From Reyranella sp. CPCC 100927 (GTDB lineage Bacteria > Pseudomonadota > Alphaproteobacteria > Reyranellales > Reyranellaceae), in contig NZ_VOHA01000033.1 in NCBI RefSeq assembly GCF_007859315.1, positions 19,613-83,612 of the forward strand: a stretch of DNA of 64,000 nucleotides. Direction: 5' to 3'. The notes below the pieces were generated by a model. That model searched no databases and was not told where the DNA came from. It saw only the letters and a list, made by a program, of their open reading frames with translations. Shown here piece after piece: positions 1 through 8,503 of this stretch. A program made the position numbers and the translations under genes. The stretch's first letter is position 1, and every line of letters begins with the position of its first letter.

Positions 1-307
1 TCTGGTCGACCTGGATGGCGAACACCCAGCCCACCGGCGGCGCGCCGAACTCCCAGGCGCGCACCTCGCCGATGATGAAGCCGGCCAGCGCCCCATCAGG
101 CGCCTCCGCGATCAGGAACGTGCGGTCGGCCGTGCCGCCGGCATAGTGCGCCAGGGCCCATTGCCAGTACGATGCCTTCGCCACCCCCGTGATGCGCTGG
201 TCCATGGCCATGACCCCCGGCAGATCGGCCGGTTCGGCCGCCCGGATGCGCACACCAAGGACCGGCGTGGCCACCGCTTCCGCGCTCTTCTGCTTTTTCA
301 ACGCCAT
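1..307 (-). CDS. GNAT-family N-acetyltransferase, N-terminal part (C-terminus off window)
   Basis: The reverse strand reads MALKKQKSAEAVATPVLGVR followed by IRAAEPADLPGVMAMDQRI, the usual opening beta strand and helix of a GNAT acetyltransferase, then LIAEAPDGALAGFIIGEVRA, a typical beta-hairpin with the glycine-rich turn. About 102 residues are visible and the acetyl-CoA pyrophosphate loop would lie outside the window. The gene is divergent from boxC across a 121-base gap. GNAT genes occur near aromatic-acid CoA pathways in some bacteria, which suggests but does not prove a link to benzoate metabolism. The substrate is unknown. Confidence 0.75.
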   Translation of the reverse strand, partial: MALKKQKSAEAVATPVLGVRIRAAEPADLPGVMAMDQRITGVAKASYWQWALAHYAGGTADRTFLIAEAPDGALAGFIIGEVRAWEFGAPPVGWVFAIQVDQ

Positions 308-337
308 GGGTGCTCCACTGAGGCCCGGAAAGGCCGG

Positions 338-367
338 TTGACAAGGTGGGCGAGACGGGCGTAGAAG
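338..367 (+). promoter_or_regulatory. candidate sigma-70-type promoter for boxC
   Basis: A perfect TTGACA (338-343) is followed after 18 bases by TAGAAG (362-367), a four-of-six match to TATAAT. It lies 61 bases before the boxC start in the boxC/GNAT divergent gap. This is pattern matching only and no transcription start is known. Confidence 0.4.
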
Positions 368-368
368 T

Positions 369-380
369 AAATACGTATTT
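369..380. promoter_or_regulatory. 12-bp perfect palindrome, candidate operator of the box genes
   Basis: AAATACGTATTT is an exact palindrome immediately downstream of the candidate -10 box. In a two-thirds GC genome an AT-rich perfect palindrome at this place looks like a dimeric repressor site. No regulator gene (for example BoxR or a MarR-type BadR) is visible in the window, so the cognate protein is unknown. Confidence 0.4.
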
Positions 381-428
381 GAGTACCGAATTACACAATT
401 CACCAACGAACCATCGGGAGCGGACCCC

Positions 429-2102
429 ATGGCAGGCAACGGGACAGAGCCCACGGTTGATTTCCGGACGGCGCCCGCGGGCTACAACCACTGGAAGCTC
501 TCGGTGGACGGCCGCGTGGCGACCCTGGCGATGGACGTGCGCGAGGACGCCACCCTGAAGCCGGGCTACCGGCTGAAGCTGAACTCCTACGACCTGGGCG
601 TCGACATCGAGCTCTACGACGCCATCCAGCGCCTGCGCTTCGAGCATCCCGAGGTTGCCGCCGTGGTGGTGACCTCGGCCAAGGACCGCGTGTTCTGCTC
701 GGGCGCCAACATCAACATGCTGGGCGTGTCCTCGCATGCGCATAAGGTGAACTTCTGCAAGTTCACCAACGAGACGCGCAACAGCATCGAGGACGCCACC
801 GAGTTCTCCGGCCAGGGCTACATCTGCGCCATCAACGGCACCGCCGCCGGCGGCGGCTACGAGCTGGCGCTGGCCTGCGATCAGATCGTTCTGGCCGACG
901 ACGGCAGCTCGGCGGTCTCCCTGCCCGAGCTGCCGCTGCTGGCGGTGCTGCCGGGCACCGGCGGGCTGACGCGCTTGGTCGACAAGCGCAAGGTGCGCCG
1001 CGACCGCGCCGACTTCTTCTGCACCGTGAGCGAAGGCGTGCGCGGCAAGCGCGCTGCCGATTGGCGCCTGGTCGACGCCGTCGTGCCGCGCAGCAAGCTC
1101 GACGAGACAGTGCAGGCGCGCGCCGAGGCACTGGCAGCCAAGGCGGCGGCGGGCGCCGGCGCCAAGGGCATCGCGCTCAGCCCGCTTCAGCGCACCATCG
1201 ATGGCGATCGCATCAGCTACCCGCACCTCGCCATCGAGATCGATCGCGAGGTGCGCGCGGCGCACTTCCGCATCCAGGCACCTGACGCGCCACCGCCGAA
1301 GGACGCCGCCGCGCTGCAGGCGCAGGGCGATGCGTCGTGGTCGCTCGCACTGTGCCGGGCGCTGGATGACGCCATCCTGCATCTGCGCCTGAACGAGGGC
1401 GAGATCGGCACCTGGGTGTTCCATACCGCGGGCGACGCCGACCGGGTCGCGGCCCACGACGCGCTGCTGCTGGACAACGCCGATCACTGGTTGGTGCGCG
1501 AGATCACGCTCTACTGGAAGCGCACGCTGAAGCGCATCGACGTGAGTTCGCGCAGCCTGATCACCCTGGTCGAGCCCGGCAGCTGCTTCACCGGCACCCT
1601 GCTCGAACTGGTGCTGGCGGCTGACCGTTCCTTCATGCTCGACGGCACCTTGGAGGGCAGCAACCTGCCCGAGGCCACGGTGCGGTTGACCGGCATGAAC
1701 TTCGGACCGCTGCCCATGGGCAACGGCTTGAGCCGCCTGCAGAGCCGCTTCCTCGCCGAGCCCGAGGCGGCCGACGCGCTCAAGGCCGAGATCGGCAAGG
1801 ACCTCGATGCCGCCACGGCCGACGAGCGCGGGTTGATCACGTTCACCCCCGACGACATCGACTGGGACGACGAGGTGCGGCTCGCCATCGAGGAGCGCGC
1901 CAGCTACTCGCCCGACGGTCTGACCGGCATGGAAGCCAACCTGCGCTTCTGCGGGCCGGAGACCATGGAGACCAAGATCTTCGCCCGCCTGACGGCGTGG
2001 CAGAACTGGATCTTCCAGCGCCCCAACGCGGTGGGGCCCGAGGGTGCGCTGCAGCTCTACGGCTCGGGCCGCAAGGCGCAGTACGACAAGGGACGGGTTT
2101 GA
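429..2102 (+). CDS. boxC: 2,3-epoxybenzoyl-CoA dihydrolase (BoxC)
   Basis: The 557-residue protein is full length for BoxC, a cytoplasmic crotonase-superfamily enzyme that opens the ring of 2,3-epoxybenzoyl-CoA hydrolytically to 3,4-dehydroadipyl-CoA semialdehyde and formate. The N-terminal half carries the crotonase oxyanion-hole segments FCSGANINMLG (about residues 89-99) and INGTAAGGGYELALACD (about 135-151). A second degenerate crotonase-like half follows, as is usual for BoxC. The start is supported by GGGAG about 9 bases upstream. boxB follows after a 243-base gap filled by an inverted repeat, and benzoate-CoA ligase lies further downstream on the same strand. Assignment is very secure at family level. 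Confidence 0.96.
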   Translation: MAGNGTEPTVDFRTAPAGYNHWKLSVDGRVATLAMDVREDATLKPGYRLKLNSYDLGVDIELYDAIQRLRFEHPEVAAVVVTSAKDRVFCSGANINMLGVSSHAHKVNFCKFTNETRNSIEDATEFSGQGYICAINGTAAGGGYELALACDQIVLADDGSSAVSLPELPLLAVLPGTGGLTRLVDKRKVRRDRADFFCTVSEGVRGKRAADWRLVDAVVPRSKLDETVQARAEALAAKAAAGAGAKGIALSPLQRTIDGDRISYPHLAIEIDREVRAAHFRIQAPDAPPPKDAAALQAQGDASWSLALCRALDDAILHLRLNEGEIGTWVFHTAGDADRVAAHDALLLDNADHWLVREITLYWKRTLKRIDVSSRSLITLVEPGSCFTGTLLELVLAADRSFMLDGTLEGSNLPEATVRLTGMNFGPLPMGNGLSRLQSRFLAEPEAADALKAEIGKDLDAATADERGLITFTPDDIDWDDEVRLAIEERASYSPDGLTGMEANLRFCGPETMETKIFARLTAWQNWIFQRPNAVGPEGALQLYGSGRKAQYDKGRV

Positions 2103-2120
2103 GGCACGAGTAGAGAGACG

Positions 2121-2317
2121 AAGAGAAGATTCACCACAGAGACACAGAGGACACAGAGGAACACAGAGAAGAAATGAGATTTGCGCGCCGGCGGTGCGCC
2201 AGAGGCATTCTCTGAGAGAAAGATTGCGCGCCGTTGGCGCGCCCTGGGTATCCCATGGTCGGTATCCTCTGTGTTTCTCTGTGTTCTCTGTGCCTCTGCG
2301 GTGAATCTTCTCTTCTT
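2121..2317. repeat. family C inverted-repeat element (CACAGAG arms) between boxC and boxB
   Basis: The left arm (2121-2170) contains TTCACCACAGAGACACAGAG and further CACAGAG units. The right arm (about 2268-2317) is its approximate reverse complement ending in GGTGAATCTTCTCTTC. A shorter GCGCGCCGGCGG...GCGCGCC pair lies inside. A related copy is at 14647-14744. There is no coding potential of its own. The mRNA between boxC and boxB could fold into a long hairpin here. As I recall, CACAGAG-rich repeats of this kind are common intergenic elements in environmental proteobacteria. Confidence 0.85.
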
Positions 2318-2345
2318 CTCTTCGCGATCGACGCACAGGAGGCTG

Positions 2346-3767
2346 ATGATGGCCATCGACTACAGCGAGCGGATTCCCAACAACGTCGAGCTGTCGAGCG
2401 ATCGCCGGCTGCAGCGGGCGCTGGAGGCGTGGCAGCCGCGCTTCCTCGACTGGTGGAAGGACCTCGGGCCCGACGGCACGCACGCCTATGACGTCTACCT
2501 GCGCACCGCGATCTCGACCGACTCCAACGGTTGGGCCAATTTCGGCTACGTGAAGATGCCGGAGTACCGCTGGGGCATCTTCCTGGCCGAGCGCGAGGCC
2601 GAACGCACCATCGCCTTCGGCGACAACAAGGGCACGCCGGCCTGGCAGGAAGTGCCGGGCGAGCACCGCGCCACCCTGCGCCGCCTGATCGTGACGCAAG
2701 GCGATACCGAGCCCGCCTCGGTCGAACAGCAGCGGCTGCTGGGCAAGACCGCGCCCTCGCTCTATGACCTGCGCAACCTGTTCCAGATCAACGTCGAGGA
2801 AGGCCGCCACCTGTGGGCCATGGTCTACCTGCTGCACGCCTATTTCGGGCGTGACGGTCGCGAGGAAGCCGAGGCCATGCTGGAACGCCACTCGGGCGAT
2901 CCCGACAAGCCGCGCATCCTGGGTGCCTTTAACGAGGCGACACCGGACTGGCTGTCGTTCTTCATGTTCACCTTCTTCACCGACCGCGACGGCAAGTACC
3001 AGCTCGCCTCGCTGGCCGAATCCGGCTTCGATCCGCTGTCGCGCACCTGCCGCTTCATGCTGACCGAGGAAGCGCACCACATGTTCGTGGGCGAGACCGG
3101 TGTCGGGCGCATCGTGCAGCGCACCTGTGAGCTGATGCGCGAGCACAAGACCGACGACGTGCGCGCGCTGGGCGGCATCGACCTCGCCACGTTGCAGAAG
3201 TACCTCAACTTCCATTTCAGCGTCTCGCTCGACCTGTTCGGCCAGGAGGCGTCGACCAACGCCGCCAACTACTACACCGCCGGCCTGAAGGGCCGGTTCC
3301 TGGAAACCAAGATCGACGACGACCACAAGCTGGGCGACGCCGCCTACGACATCTTCGGCCTCGCGGACGGCCAGCTGGTGAACCGCAGCGTGCCGGCGCT
3401 GTCGGCGCTCAACGAGCGGCTGCGCCAGGACTACATCGACGATTGCGCCCGCGGCGTATTGCGCTGGAACAAGGTGATCGAGCGCGCCGGCATCCCGTTC
3501 GAGCTGAAGCTGCCGCACCGCACCTTCAACCGCCGCATCGGCGCCTTCGCCGACGTGCGCGTGTCGCCCGACGGCAAGGTGGTGAGCGAGGCCGAGTGGA
3601 CGGCCAACGCCGGCCGCTGGCTGCCGACCGACGAGGACCGCGCCTTCGTGCAGTCGCTGATGGGCGCTGCCGTCATCGAGCCCGGCAAGTACGCCCATTG
3701 GATCGCCCCACCCGCCCGCGGCATCAACAACCAGCCCGGCGACTTCCAGTACGTGCGGTTCAACTAA
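2346..3767 (+). CDS. boxB: benzoyl-CoA 2,3-epoxidase, oxygenase subunit (BoxB)
   Basis: BoxB is the di-iron oxygenase that epoxidises benzoyl-CoA with O2 and electrons from the reductase BoxA. The 473-residue protein matches the family length. Residues E122, E152, H155, D213 and E242 fall at the di-iron ligand positions I recall for Azoarcus BoxB (E120, E150, H153, D211, E240), offset by two throughout. Visible motifs are VEEGRHLWAMV and LTEEAHHMF. The start is the first of two tandem ATGs preceded by a strong AGGAGG; a longer open frame to 2181 runs through the repeat element and is not used. boxA is not in the window. Confidence 0.96.
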   Translation: MMAIDYSERIPNNVELSSDRRLQRALEAWQPRFLDWWKDLGPDGTHAYDVYLRTAISTDSNGWANFGYVKMPEYRWGIFLAEREAERTIAFGDNKGTPAWQEVPGEHRATLRRLIVTQGDTEPASVEQQRLLGKTAPSLYDLRNLFQINVEEGRHLWAMVYLLHAYFGRDGREEAEAMLERHSGDPDKPRILGAFNEATPDWLSFFMFTFFTDRDGKYQLASLAESGFDPLSRTCRFMLTEEAHHMFVGETGVGRIVQRTCELMREHKTDDVRALGGIDLATLQKYLNFHFSVSLDLFGQEASTNAANYYTAGLKGRFLETKIDDDHKLGDAAYDIFGLADGQLVNRSVPALSALNERLRQDYIDDCARGVLRWNKVIERAGIPFELKLPHRTFNRRIGAFADVRVSPDGKVVSEAEWTANAGRWLPTDEDRAFVQSLMGAAVIEPGKYAHWIAPPARGINNQPGDFQYVRFN

Positions 3768-4252
3768 GGGCGCGACGGAACCGACGATGTTGCCGAGTCC
3801 ACGTCGTCGGCTGCCCTCCGGCCTGCTCCGCTATCACCCCGAGCGCCACGCCTGGATCTCTCGCTGCGCTCGGGACGACACAGCGTCTGGCCGCGTCCCC
3901 GGGGACATTTCGCGGGTCTCAAAACGCGTGACAACAATGACAACAATCACAACAAACAAATATCCGTGCGCGTGATGTCGGCTCGACTTGTCGTTTGTTA
4001 CCGCACGCCATCATCGCCGTGACTCCTGTCCTGATGCAGCCTCCGGCAATCACCACGCCCGCCGCAAGGCGGCGTGCGGCCCATATGGGCACGCCCCAAG
4101 GAGCATCAAGGAGTCCAAAAATCGGCCCCCGAAAAAAATGGGCGTCAGGCTGTCATCCCGAGCGCAGCGAGGGATCTTTTCGCCAAGAGCGATCCCGGCA
4201 GCGCCGAAAGAGTCCTCGCTGCGCTCGGAATGACAGTCGCCAGACGTGCACC
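3768..4252. other. non-coding gap between boxB and the DUF1810 gene
   Basis: No convincing gene is present. The gap holds a degenerate half of a family A repeat near 3832-3881 (CCCCGAGCG...CGCTGCGCTCGGGA) and a complete family A element at 4151-4235. A short AACAA-rich stretch lies near 3930-3960. No clear rho-independent terminator for boxB was found. Confidence 0.6.
4151..4235. repeat. family A inverted repeat (TCATCCCGAGCG arms)
   Basis: The left arm TGTCATCCCGAGCGCAGCGA and the right arm TCGCTGCGCTCGGAATGACA are near-perfect reverse complements around a 45-base centre. The same arms recur at 7491, 21326, 48987, 51067, 54138 and 55204. The element lies just beyond the 3' end of the minus-strand DUF1810 gene. 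Confidence 0.9.
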
Positions 4253-4681
4253 TCAGTACCGCTCGAGGAAGTCGAGCGTGTAGTCGCAGCGCGCGCCGTC
4301 AAAGTATTTCTGCAACGCATCGACGAAGACGGCATTGTCCGCCGCCACGGCGGCAAACAGGGTCATCGACGAGCGGAACTTCAGGTCGTCGGGCGTGCCG
4401 AGGATCTGCTGCGCCGTGCGGCCATCGATCGCCAGCACCAGCCGGGCGCAGTCGCGCAGCCGCGGTCCCAGGACGCGGTGCTTGAGGTACGCCACCGCTT
4501 CCTGGCGCGAGCCGATGGCAAAGTCCCAGGCGGTGCCACTGGTTCCCAGCCCTTTGACCTGCGGGAAGATGTACCACATCCAGTGGCTGCGCTTGCGGCC
4601 GTCGCGCAGTTCGGACAGGACTCGCTCGATGACGGATTCCTGCGCCTCGACGAAGCGCTGCAGGTTATACGAATCAGCCAT
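4253..4681 (-). CDS. DUF1810 family protein
   Basis: This 142-residue cytoplasmic protein carries the conserved DUF1810 features: an opening YNLQRFVEAQ, the GRKRSHWMWYIFPQVKGLG segment (about residues 28-46), and LGPRLRDCARLVL with LKFRSSMTLFA further on. Its length is typical of the family. The molecular function of the family is unknown. The gene is inserted in the opposite orientation between boxB and the benzoate-CoA ligase gene, so it is probably not part of that pathway. Confidence 0.88.
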   Translation of the reverse strand: MADSYNLQRFVEAQESVIERVLSELRDGRKRSHWMWYIFPQVKGLGTSGTAWDFAIGSRQEAVAYLKHRVLGPRLRDCARLVLAIDGRTAQQILGTPDDLKFRSSMTLFAAVAADNAVFVDALQKYFDGARCDYTLDFLERY

Positions 4682-4718
4682 GGCGGGCTCCAGCGTATGA
4701 ACGATGTCAAGCGATCAT

Positions 4719-4911
4719 ACCCTCTCCGCCCACGACGTGGGGGGAGAGGGAGGGACCCGTCGCGCGCAGCGCGATGGGAGGGTGAGGTGGGTGCCTCACC
4801 CAGACGCGGCCTCGCCAGGAAAATCTCGTCAGGCTCCAACACCCACCTCACCCTCCCATGCCTTCGGCATGGGCCCCTCCCTCTCCCCCCGCGGTCGCGG
4901 GCGGAGAGGGT
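4719..4911. repeat. long family B inverted repeat, about 70-base arms
   Basis: The outer ends are ACCCTCTCCGCCC and GGGCGGAGAGGGT. Inside these, GGGGGGAGAGGGAGGG pairs with CCCTCCCTCTCCCCCC, and ATGGGAGGGTGAGGTGGGTG (4774-4793) pairs with CACCCACCTCACCCTCCCAT. The two arms therefore match over about 70 bases around a centre of roughly 45 bases. This is the largest of the palindromic elements and resembles a small non-autonomous element. It lies 60 bases upstream of the benzoate-CoA ligase start. Confidence 0.85.
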
Positions 4912-4971
4912 TCTTGCCCGAACCGTGGCAAAGACTTAACGAATCCCCAACAATCCATCGGAGGCAGCGTC

Positions 4972-6540
4972 ATGGCAGGGCGGATGATTGGAAACGTCAC
5001 GATCGGCGATGACGGTACGATCACGATCCCGGCGTCGTTCAATGTCGCCGTGCCCTTCATCGATCGGCATGTCGCGGAGGGCCGCGGCGGCAAGGCGGCG
5101 ATCCGCACGACGGGCGAGACCGTCACCTACGCCCAGCTGGCGCAGCGCGTCGATGCCACCGGCCGTGCCCTGCTGGCGCTCGGCCTGAAGCCCGGCGATC
5201 GCGTGCTGATGGTGGTCAAGGACTGCCCGGCATTCTTCCATCTGTTCTGGGGCGCCATCAAGGCCGGCATCGTGCCGGTGCCGCTGAACACCCTGCTGCG
5301 CGCCGCCGACTACGCCTACATGATCGACGATTCGGGCTGCCGCCTGGTCGCCTACTCGCCCGAGTTCGCCACCGAGGTCGAACCGGCGCTGGCCCAGCTC
5401 GGCGCCAAGGCACCGCCGGCGCTGAAGGTGACCGACGACGCCAGCATCGGCGCCGATGCCACCGGCCCGGCGCTCGCCCCGCATCCGGCCAAGCCGACCG
5501 ACGACTGCTTCTGGCTCTACTCCTCGGGCTCGACCGGCCGGCCCAAGGGCGCCGTGCACCGCCAGCGCGACATGGTGGTGACCAGCGAGCTCTACGGCGT
5601 GCGCACCCTGGGCGTCACCGAGGCCGACATCTGCTATTCCGCCGCCAAGCTGTTCTTCGCCTACGGCCAGGGCAACGCCATGACCTTCCCGTTGTGGGTC
5701 GGCGGCACCGCGGTGCTCGATCCGGCGCGACCGACGCCCGACTCGACCTTCGCCAACATCGAGGCCTTCCGCCCGACGCTCTATTTCGGCGTGCCCACAC
5801 TTTACGCCGCGCAGCTGGCGGCGCTCGAGACGCGCGCTGTCGACTTCAGCTCGGTGCGCGCCTGCGTCTCGGCCGGCGAAGCGCTGCCGTCGGACATCTT
5901 CCGGCGCTGGCAGGACAGGACCGGCACCATCATCCTCGACGGCATCGGCTCGACCGAGATGCTGCACATCTTCCTGGGCAATCGGCTCGACGATCATCGA
6001 CCCGGCACCTCAGGCCGCGCCGTGCCCGGCTACGTCGCCGAGATCCGCGATCCCGACGGCAGCACGGTGAAGCCGGGCGACAGCGGCCGGCTGTGGATGA
6101 AGGGCGAGTCGGCGGCTGCCTACTACTGGAACAAGCCCGAGAAGACGGCCGAGACCATGGTCGGCGGCTGGCTCGACACCGGCGACACCTACCGCCAGGA
6201 CGAGGACGGCTATTTCATCTACGAAGGCCGCAGCGATGACATGCTGAAGGTCGGCGGCATCTGGTGCTCGCCGGTCGAGATCGAGGGCTGCCTGATCGGC
6301 CACCCCGCCGTGCTGGAAAGCGCCGTCGTCGGCCGCGCCGACGCCGACGGCCTGGTGAAGCCGCAGGCCTTCATCGTGCTGAAGCCCGGAAACGACGCCG
6401 GTGCCAAACTCACCGACGCGCTGATGGCGCACTGCAAGAAGACCCTGGCGCCCTACAAGTACCCGCGCTGGGTGGAGTATGTGGGGGAGCTGCCGAAGAC
6501 GGCGACAGGGAAGATTCAGCGATTCAAGTTGCGGACCTGA
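4972..6540 (+). CDS. benzoate-CoA ligase
   Basis: This ATP- and CoA-dependent ligase activates benzoate (possibly also substituted benzoates) to benzoyl-CoA, the substrate of BoxB. The 522-residue protein belongs to the ANL adenylating superfamily. The phosphate-binding motif YSSGSTGRPKGAVH is at residues 183-196, the YFGVPTLYAAQL region and GSTEMLHIFLGN (A5-like motif) are in the middle, GWLDTGDTYRQDEDGY supplies the adenosine-binding Asp, and the terminal GKIQRFKLR contains the catalytic Lys. The start at 4972 follows GGAGG at a normal distance; a longer open frame runs into the upstream palindrome and is rejected. It resembles BclA/BadA-type ligases. Confidence 0.94.
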   Translation: MAGRMIGNVTIGDDGTITIPASFNVAVPFIDRHVAEGRGGKAAIRTTGETVTYAQLAQRVDATGRALLALGLKPGDRVLMVVKDCPAFFHLFWGAIKAGIVPVPLNTLLRAADYAYMIDDSGCRLVAYSPEFATEVEPALAQLGAKAPPALKVTDDASIGADATGPALAPHPAKPTDDCFWLYSSGSTGRPKGAVHRQRDMVVTSELYGVRTLGVTEADICYSAAKLFFAYGQGNAMTFPLWVGGTAVLDPARPTPDSTFANIEAFRPTLYFGVPTLYAAQLAALETRAVDFSSVRACVSAGEALPSDIFRRWQDRTGTIILDGIGSTEMLHIFLGNRLDDHRPGTSGRAVPGYVAEIRDPDGSTVKPGDSGRLWMKGESAAAYYWNKPEKTAETMVGGWLDTGDTYRQDEDGYFIYEGRSDDMLKVGGIWCSPVEIEGCLIGHPAVLESAVVGRADADGLVKPQAFIVLKPGNDAGAKLTDALMAHCKKTLAPYKYPRWVEYVGELPKTATGKIQRFKLRT

Positions 6541-6615
6541 TGGGGGCGGCAGGGCTATCGGCCCTGCCGCGACGGGTGGACCGTCACTTGCCCCACCTGG
6601 AATCGTGGGTCGGTG

Positions 6616-7209
6616 CTACTTCCAGCCACCCTTGGGCCGCACCTCGAACTGCCGGGAGTCGAGCTGGAGCTGGAATGTCGTCTTGCCGTCCATCGTCGTC
6701 CACGCCAGGAACGCGACTTCCAGCGCCCCCATGTCGGACGGCAGATGCTCCTGGCGGACACTGTGCACGAAGGTCTTGGTCTCGCCGGGCGCGATCTCGA
6801 TCAAGCCGGCAGTGCTGTCTTGCAGGTAGATCGGCTTGCGGTCCCCTATGATGAACGTGACCTGCTTGCCGGCCTTGTCGTAGACGTAGACCTGGGCACT
6901 GTTGATCTTGACCGGGCGATCGAACCTGCTGGTGATCTTGAATACCGCACCCGGCGCGCTGTGCCGGATAGTTTTCTCGAACTTGCCGGTGAACGTGGCC
7001 TCGAACGGCATGGTTCCTGCCTTGAGATTGCAGCCCGGCATGGAGGTGGTGGGCGTGCCGCCAAGTTCCTCGCACGATTTTACCGTTTGCGCGACTGACG
7101 GCGCGGCCATCATCGTCAGCACCGTCGACAACGTGATCACCGCGCCGATCGCACGGACCGCCAACGAGCCGGCACTGCGAGGTGTTGCCTTTCGCGTTTG
7201 CTTCTTCAT
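6616..7209 (-). CDS. exported protein of unknown function
   Basis: The 197-residue protein begins with MKKQTRK and a hydrophobic stretch ending in APSVAQ, a good Sec signal peptide (about residues 1-40). The mature part is beta-rich (FEATFTGKFEKTIRHSAPGAVFKI, INSAQVYVYDKAGKQVTFII), suggesting an immunoglobulin-like periplasmic domain. Two cysteines (SCEELGG, GCNLKAG) could form a disulfide. ATG at 7209 is chosen because GGGAG lies about 7 bases upstream; an open frame continues further up. I do not recognise a family. It is convergent with the benzoate-CoA ligase gene. Confidence 0.72.
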   Translation of the reverse strand: MKKQTRKATPRSAGSLAVRAIGAVITLSTVLTMMAAPSVAQTVKSCEELGGTPTTSMPGCNLKAGTMPFEATFTGKFEKTIRHSAPGAVFKITSRFDRPVKINSAQVYVYDKAGKQVTFIIGDRKPIYLQDSTAGLIEIAPGETKTFVHSVRQEHLPSDMGALEVAFLAWTTMDGKTTFQLQLDSRQFEVRPKGGWK

Positions 7210-7875
7210 GTGAACTCCCACGGCGATTTCATCCTGGCTCGCTCGCACGGACGCGCGAGCCTCATGCCTGTGCGGCACCGAAATCATCGGCACCACACCG
7301 AGACCGGCACTATAGAATCGAGCGTCCGGGCGTTCTTGGTCTGGAGCGAAACGACCTGCGCCAGGAGCGACATCGCGATCATTTCTGCCGGAACTTCTCT
7401 TCACCGAAGACGGATACCGGGAAAGGATCCAGAGCAGGTCACGTTCTGAAACGACTCAGCTGACAGCCTGTGATTTTTTGAGCCCACGCCTGTCATCCCG
7501 AGCGTAGCGAGGGATCTTTTCGGCCGCGAACAGCGCGAAAAACTGCTGAAAGATTCCTCGCTACGCTCGGAATGACAGCGCGCGGCGATGAGATCACAGC
7601 CTCTGAGCGCAGCGAATGATCCTGCGCTGTTGGCGTCAGCGCTATTGATGATCTCCCTTACCGGCATTGAGCGATCCACCGCAGGGTCCTGCAGCTGGCG
7701 GCCTGATACGCCGACTTCACGCGCCGCGCGGTACAGCCGCCAGGAGGCTGATGCGGCGGCGCACGGGCTGCCATATCCCTGCCGCAATACCTTTCCAGTG
7801 TCCCGCGCGTGCAATGTCGCACCGTTGCGACGGTCACATTTCCGCTCGCTCTGCTGCCTGATGAGAGATTTCTGG
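7210..7875. other. long non-coding gap with one palindromic repeat
   Basis: No gene is supported here. Open frames on both strands have composition unlike the neighbours and no good ribosome binding sites. A family A repeat lies at 7491-7577. The region should hold divergent promoters for the exported proteins on either side, but none is clear. Confidence 0.55.
7491..7577. repeat. family A inverted repeat
   Basis: TGTCATCCCGAGCGTAGCGA at the left is matched by TCGCTACGCTCGGAATGACA at the right. Both arms carry the compensating change GTAGCG/CGCTAC relative to other copies, which keeps the hairpin paired. Confidence 0.9.
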
Positions 7876-8256
7876 ATGACACGTGCCATTCTGCTGCCAT
7901 TTGCTGTCAGCCTCCTTGGATTTTCCGGCCCTGGCCTGGCCCAAAATGTCGATTTCAATTTGACCTATCATGTTGAACGTACACCCGCCGCACGACTCAG
8001 CATCGAGACCTGCAGCAACGCCGTGGCCCAGACAGCACGACAAGCCGGTCTGCGCGTTGATGTGAAAAACTATCCGGGGCAACTCGCTACCGTCGTTGGT
8101 GGACGCGATGGCAGCGGGGCATTTGTCGCGCAATGCATCGCTGTCGATGGCACGACGGTTAGCGTCATCCAGGGGATCGACTACCGGAAGCAGAAGGGAT
8201 CTTTGGGCGAGTTTGCCGATCGGGCATTTGAGGCCGTGAAGGCCGCTACGAAGTAG
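7876..8256 (+). CDS. small exported protein, resembles DUF6180
   Basis: The 126-residue protein starts MTRAILLPFAVSLLGFSGPGLAQ, a clear signal peptide with cleavage after about residue 23. The mature part FNLTYHVERTPAARLSIETC...VVGGRDGSGAFVAQCIAVDGTTVSVIQGIDY contains two cysteines likely to form a disulfide. The pattern YHVERTPAARLS with VQCIAV...VSVVQGIDY resembles a small family I remember as DUF6180, but I cannot confirm this. An ATG at 7861 is also possible; 7876 starts the signal peptide more typically. It probably acts in the periplasm. Confidence 0.7.
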   Translation: MTRAILLPFAVSLLGFSGPGLAQNVDFNLTYHVERTPAARLSIETCSNAVAQTARQAGLRVDVKNYPGQLATVVGGRDGSGAFVAQCIAVDGTTVSVIQGIDYRKQKGSLGEFADRAFEAVKAATK

Positions 8257-8503
8257 CAAGCGCAGCCATGCGCACAGGCCGACATCGCTGACGCGGTGAT
8301 CGGCAGTACCACTGTGCGAGGGCATCAACACGGCGCCGGCGCCCCCAAAGCCGGCACAGGAGGGCGCGGACGCCTTCTTGCCGCGGCGCGCCGCCAGAAC
8401 CCGTGACTACCGACAGGGGCCTACACGATCCCTCGCCGCGCTTGGACCGACAATCGCGGACATCAGTCCGCGCGTTGCCATTCCGAGGTGGCCGGACAGC
8501 GGA

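Noticed and set aside
2121..2317. CACAGAG repeats as a CRISPR array
   Set aside because: There are no regularly spaced identical repeats with unique spacers and no cas genes; the units form one inverted repeat.
96..3698. 1200-codon open frame on the minus strand across boxC and boxB
   Set aside because: It is a shadow of the two strongly conserved box genes in GC-rich sequence; its translation is low-complexity and matches nothing recognisable.
7588..7875. N-terminal extension of the small exported protein gene
   Set aside because: The extension has no conserved features and hides the signal peptide that begins at 7876.
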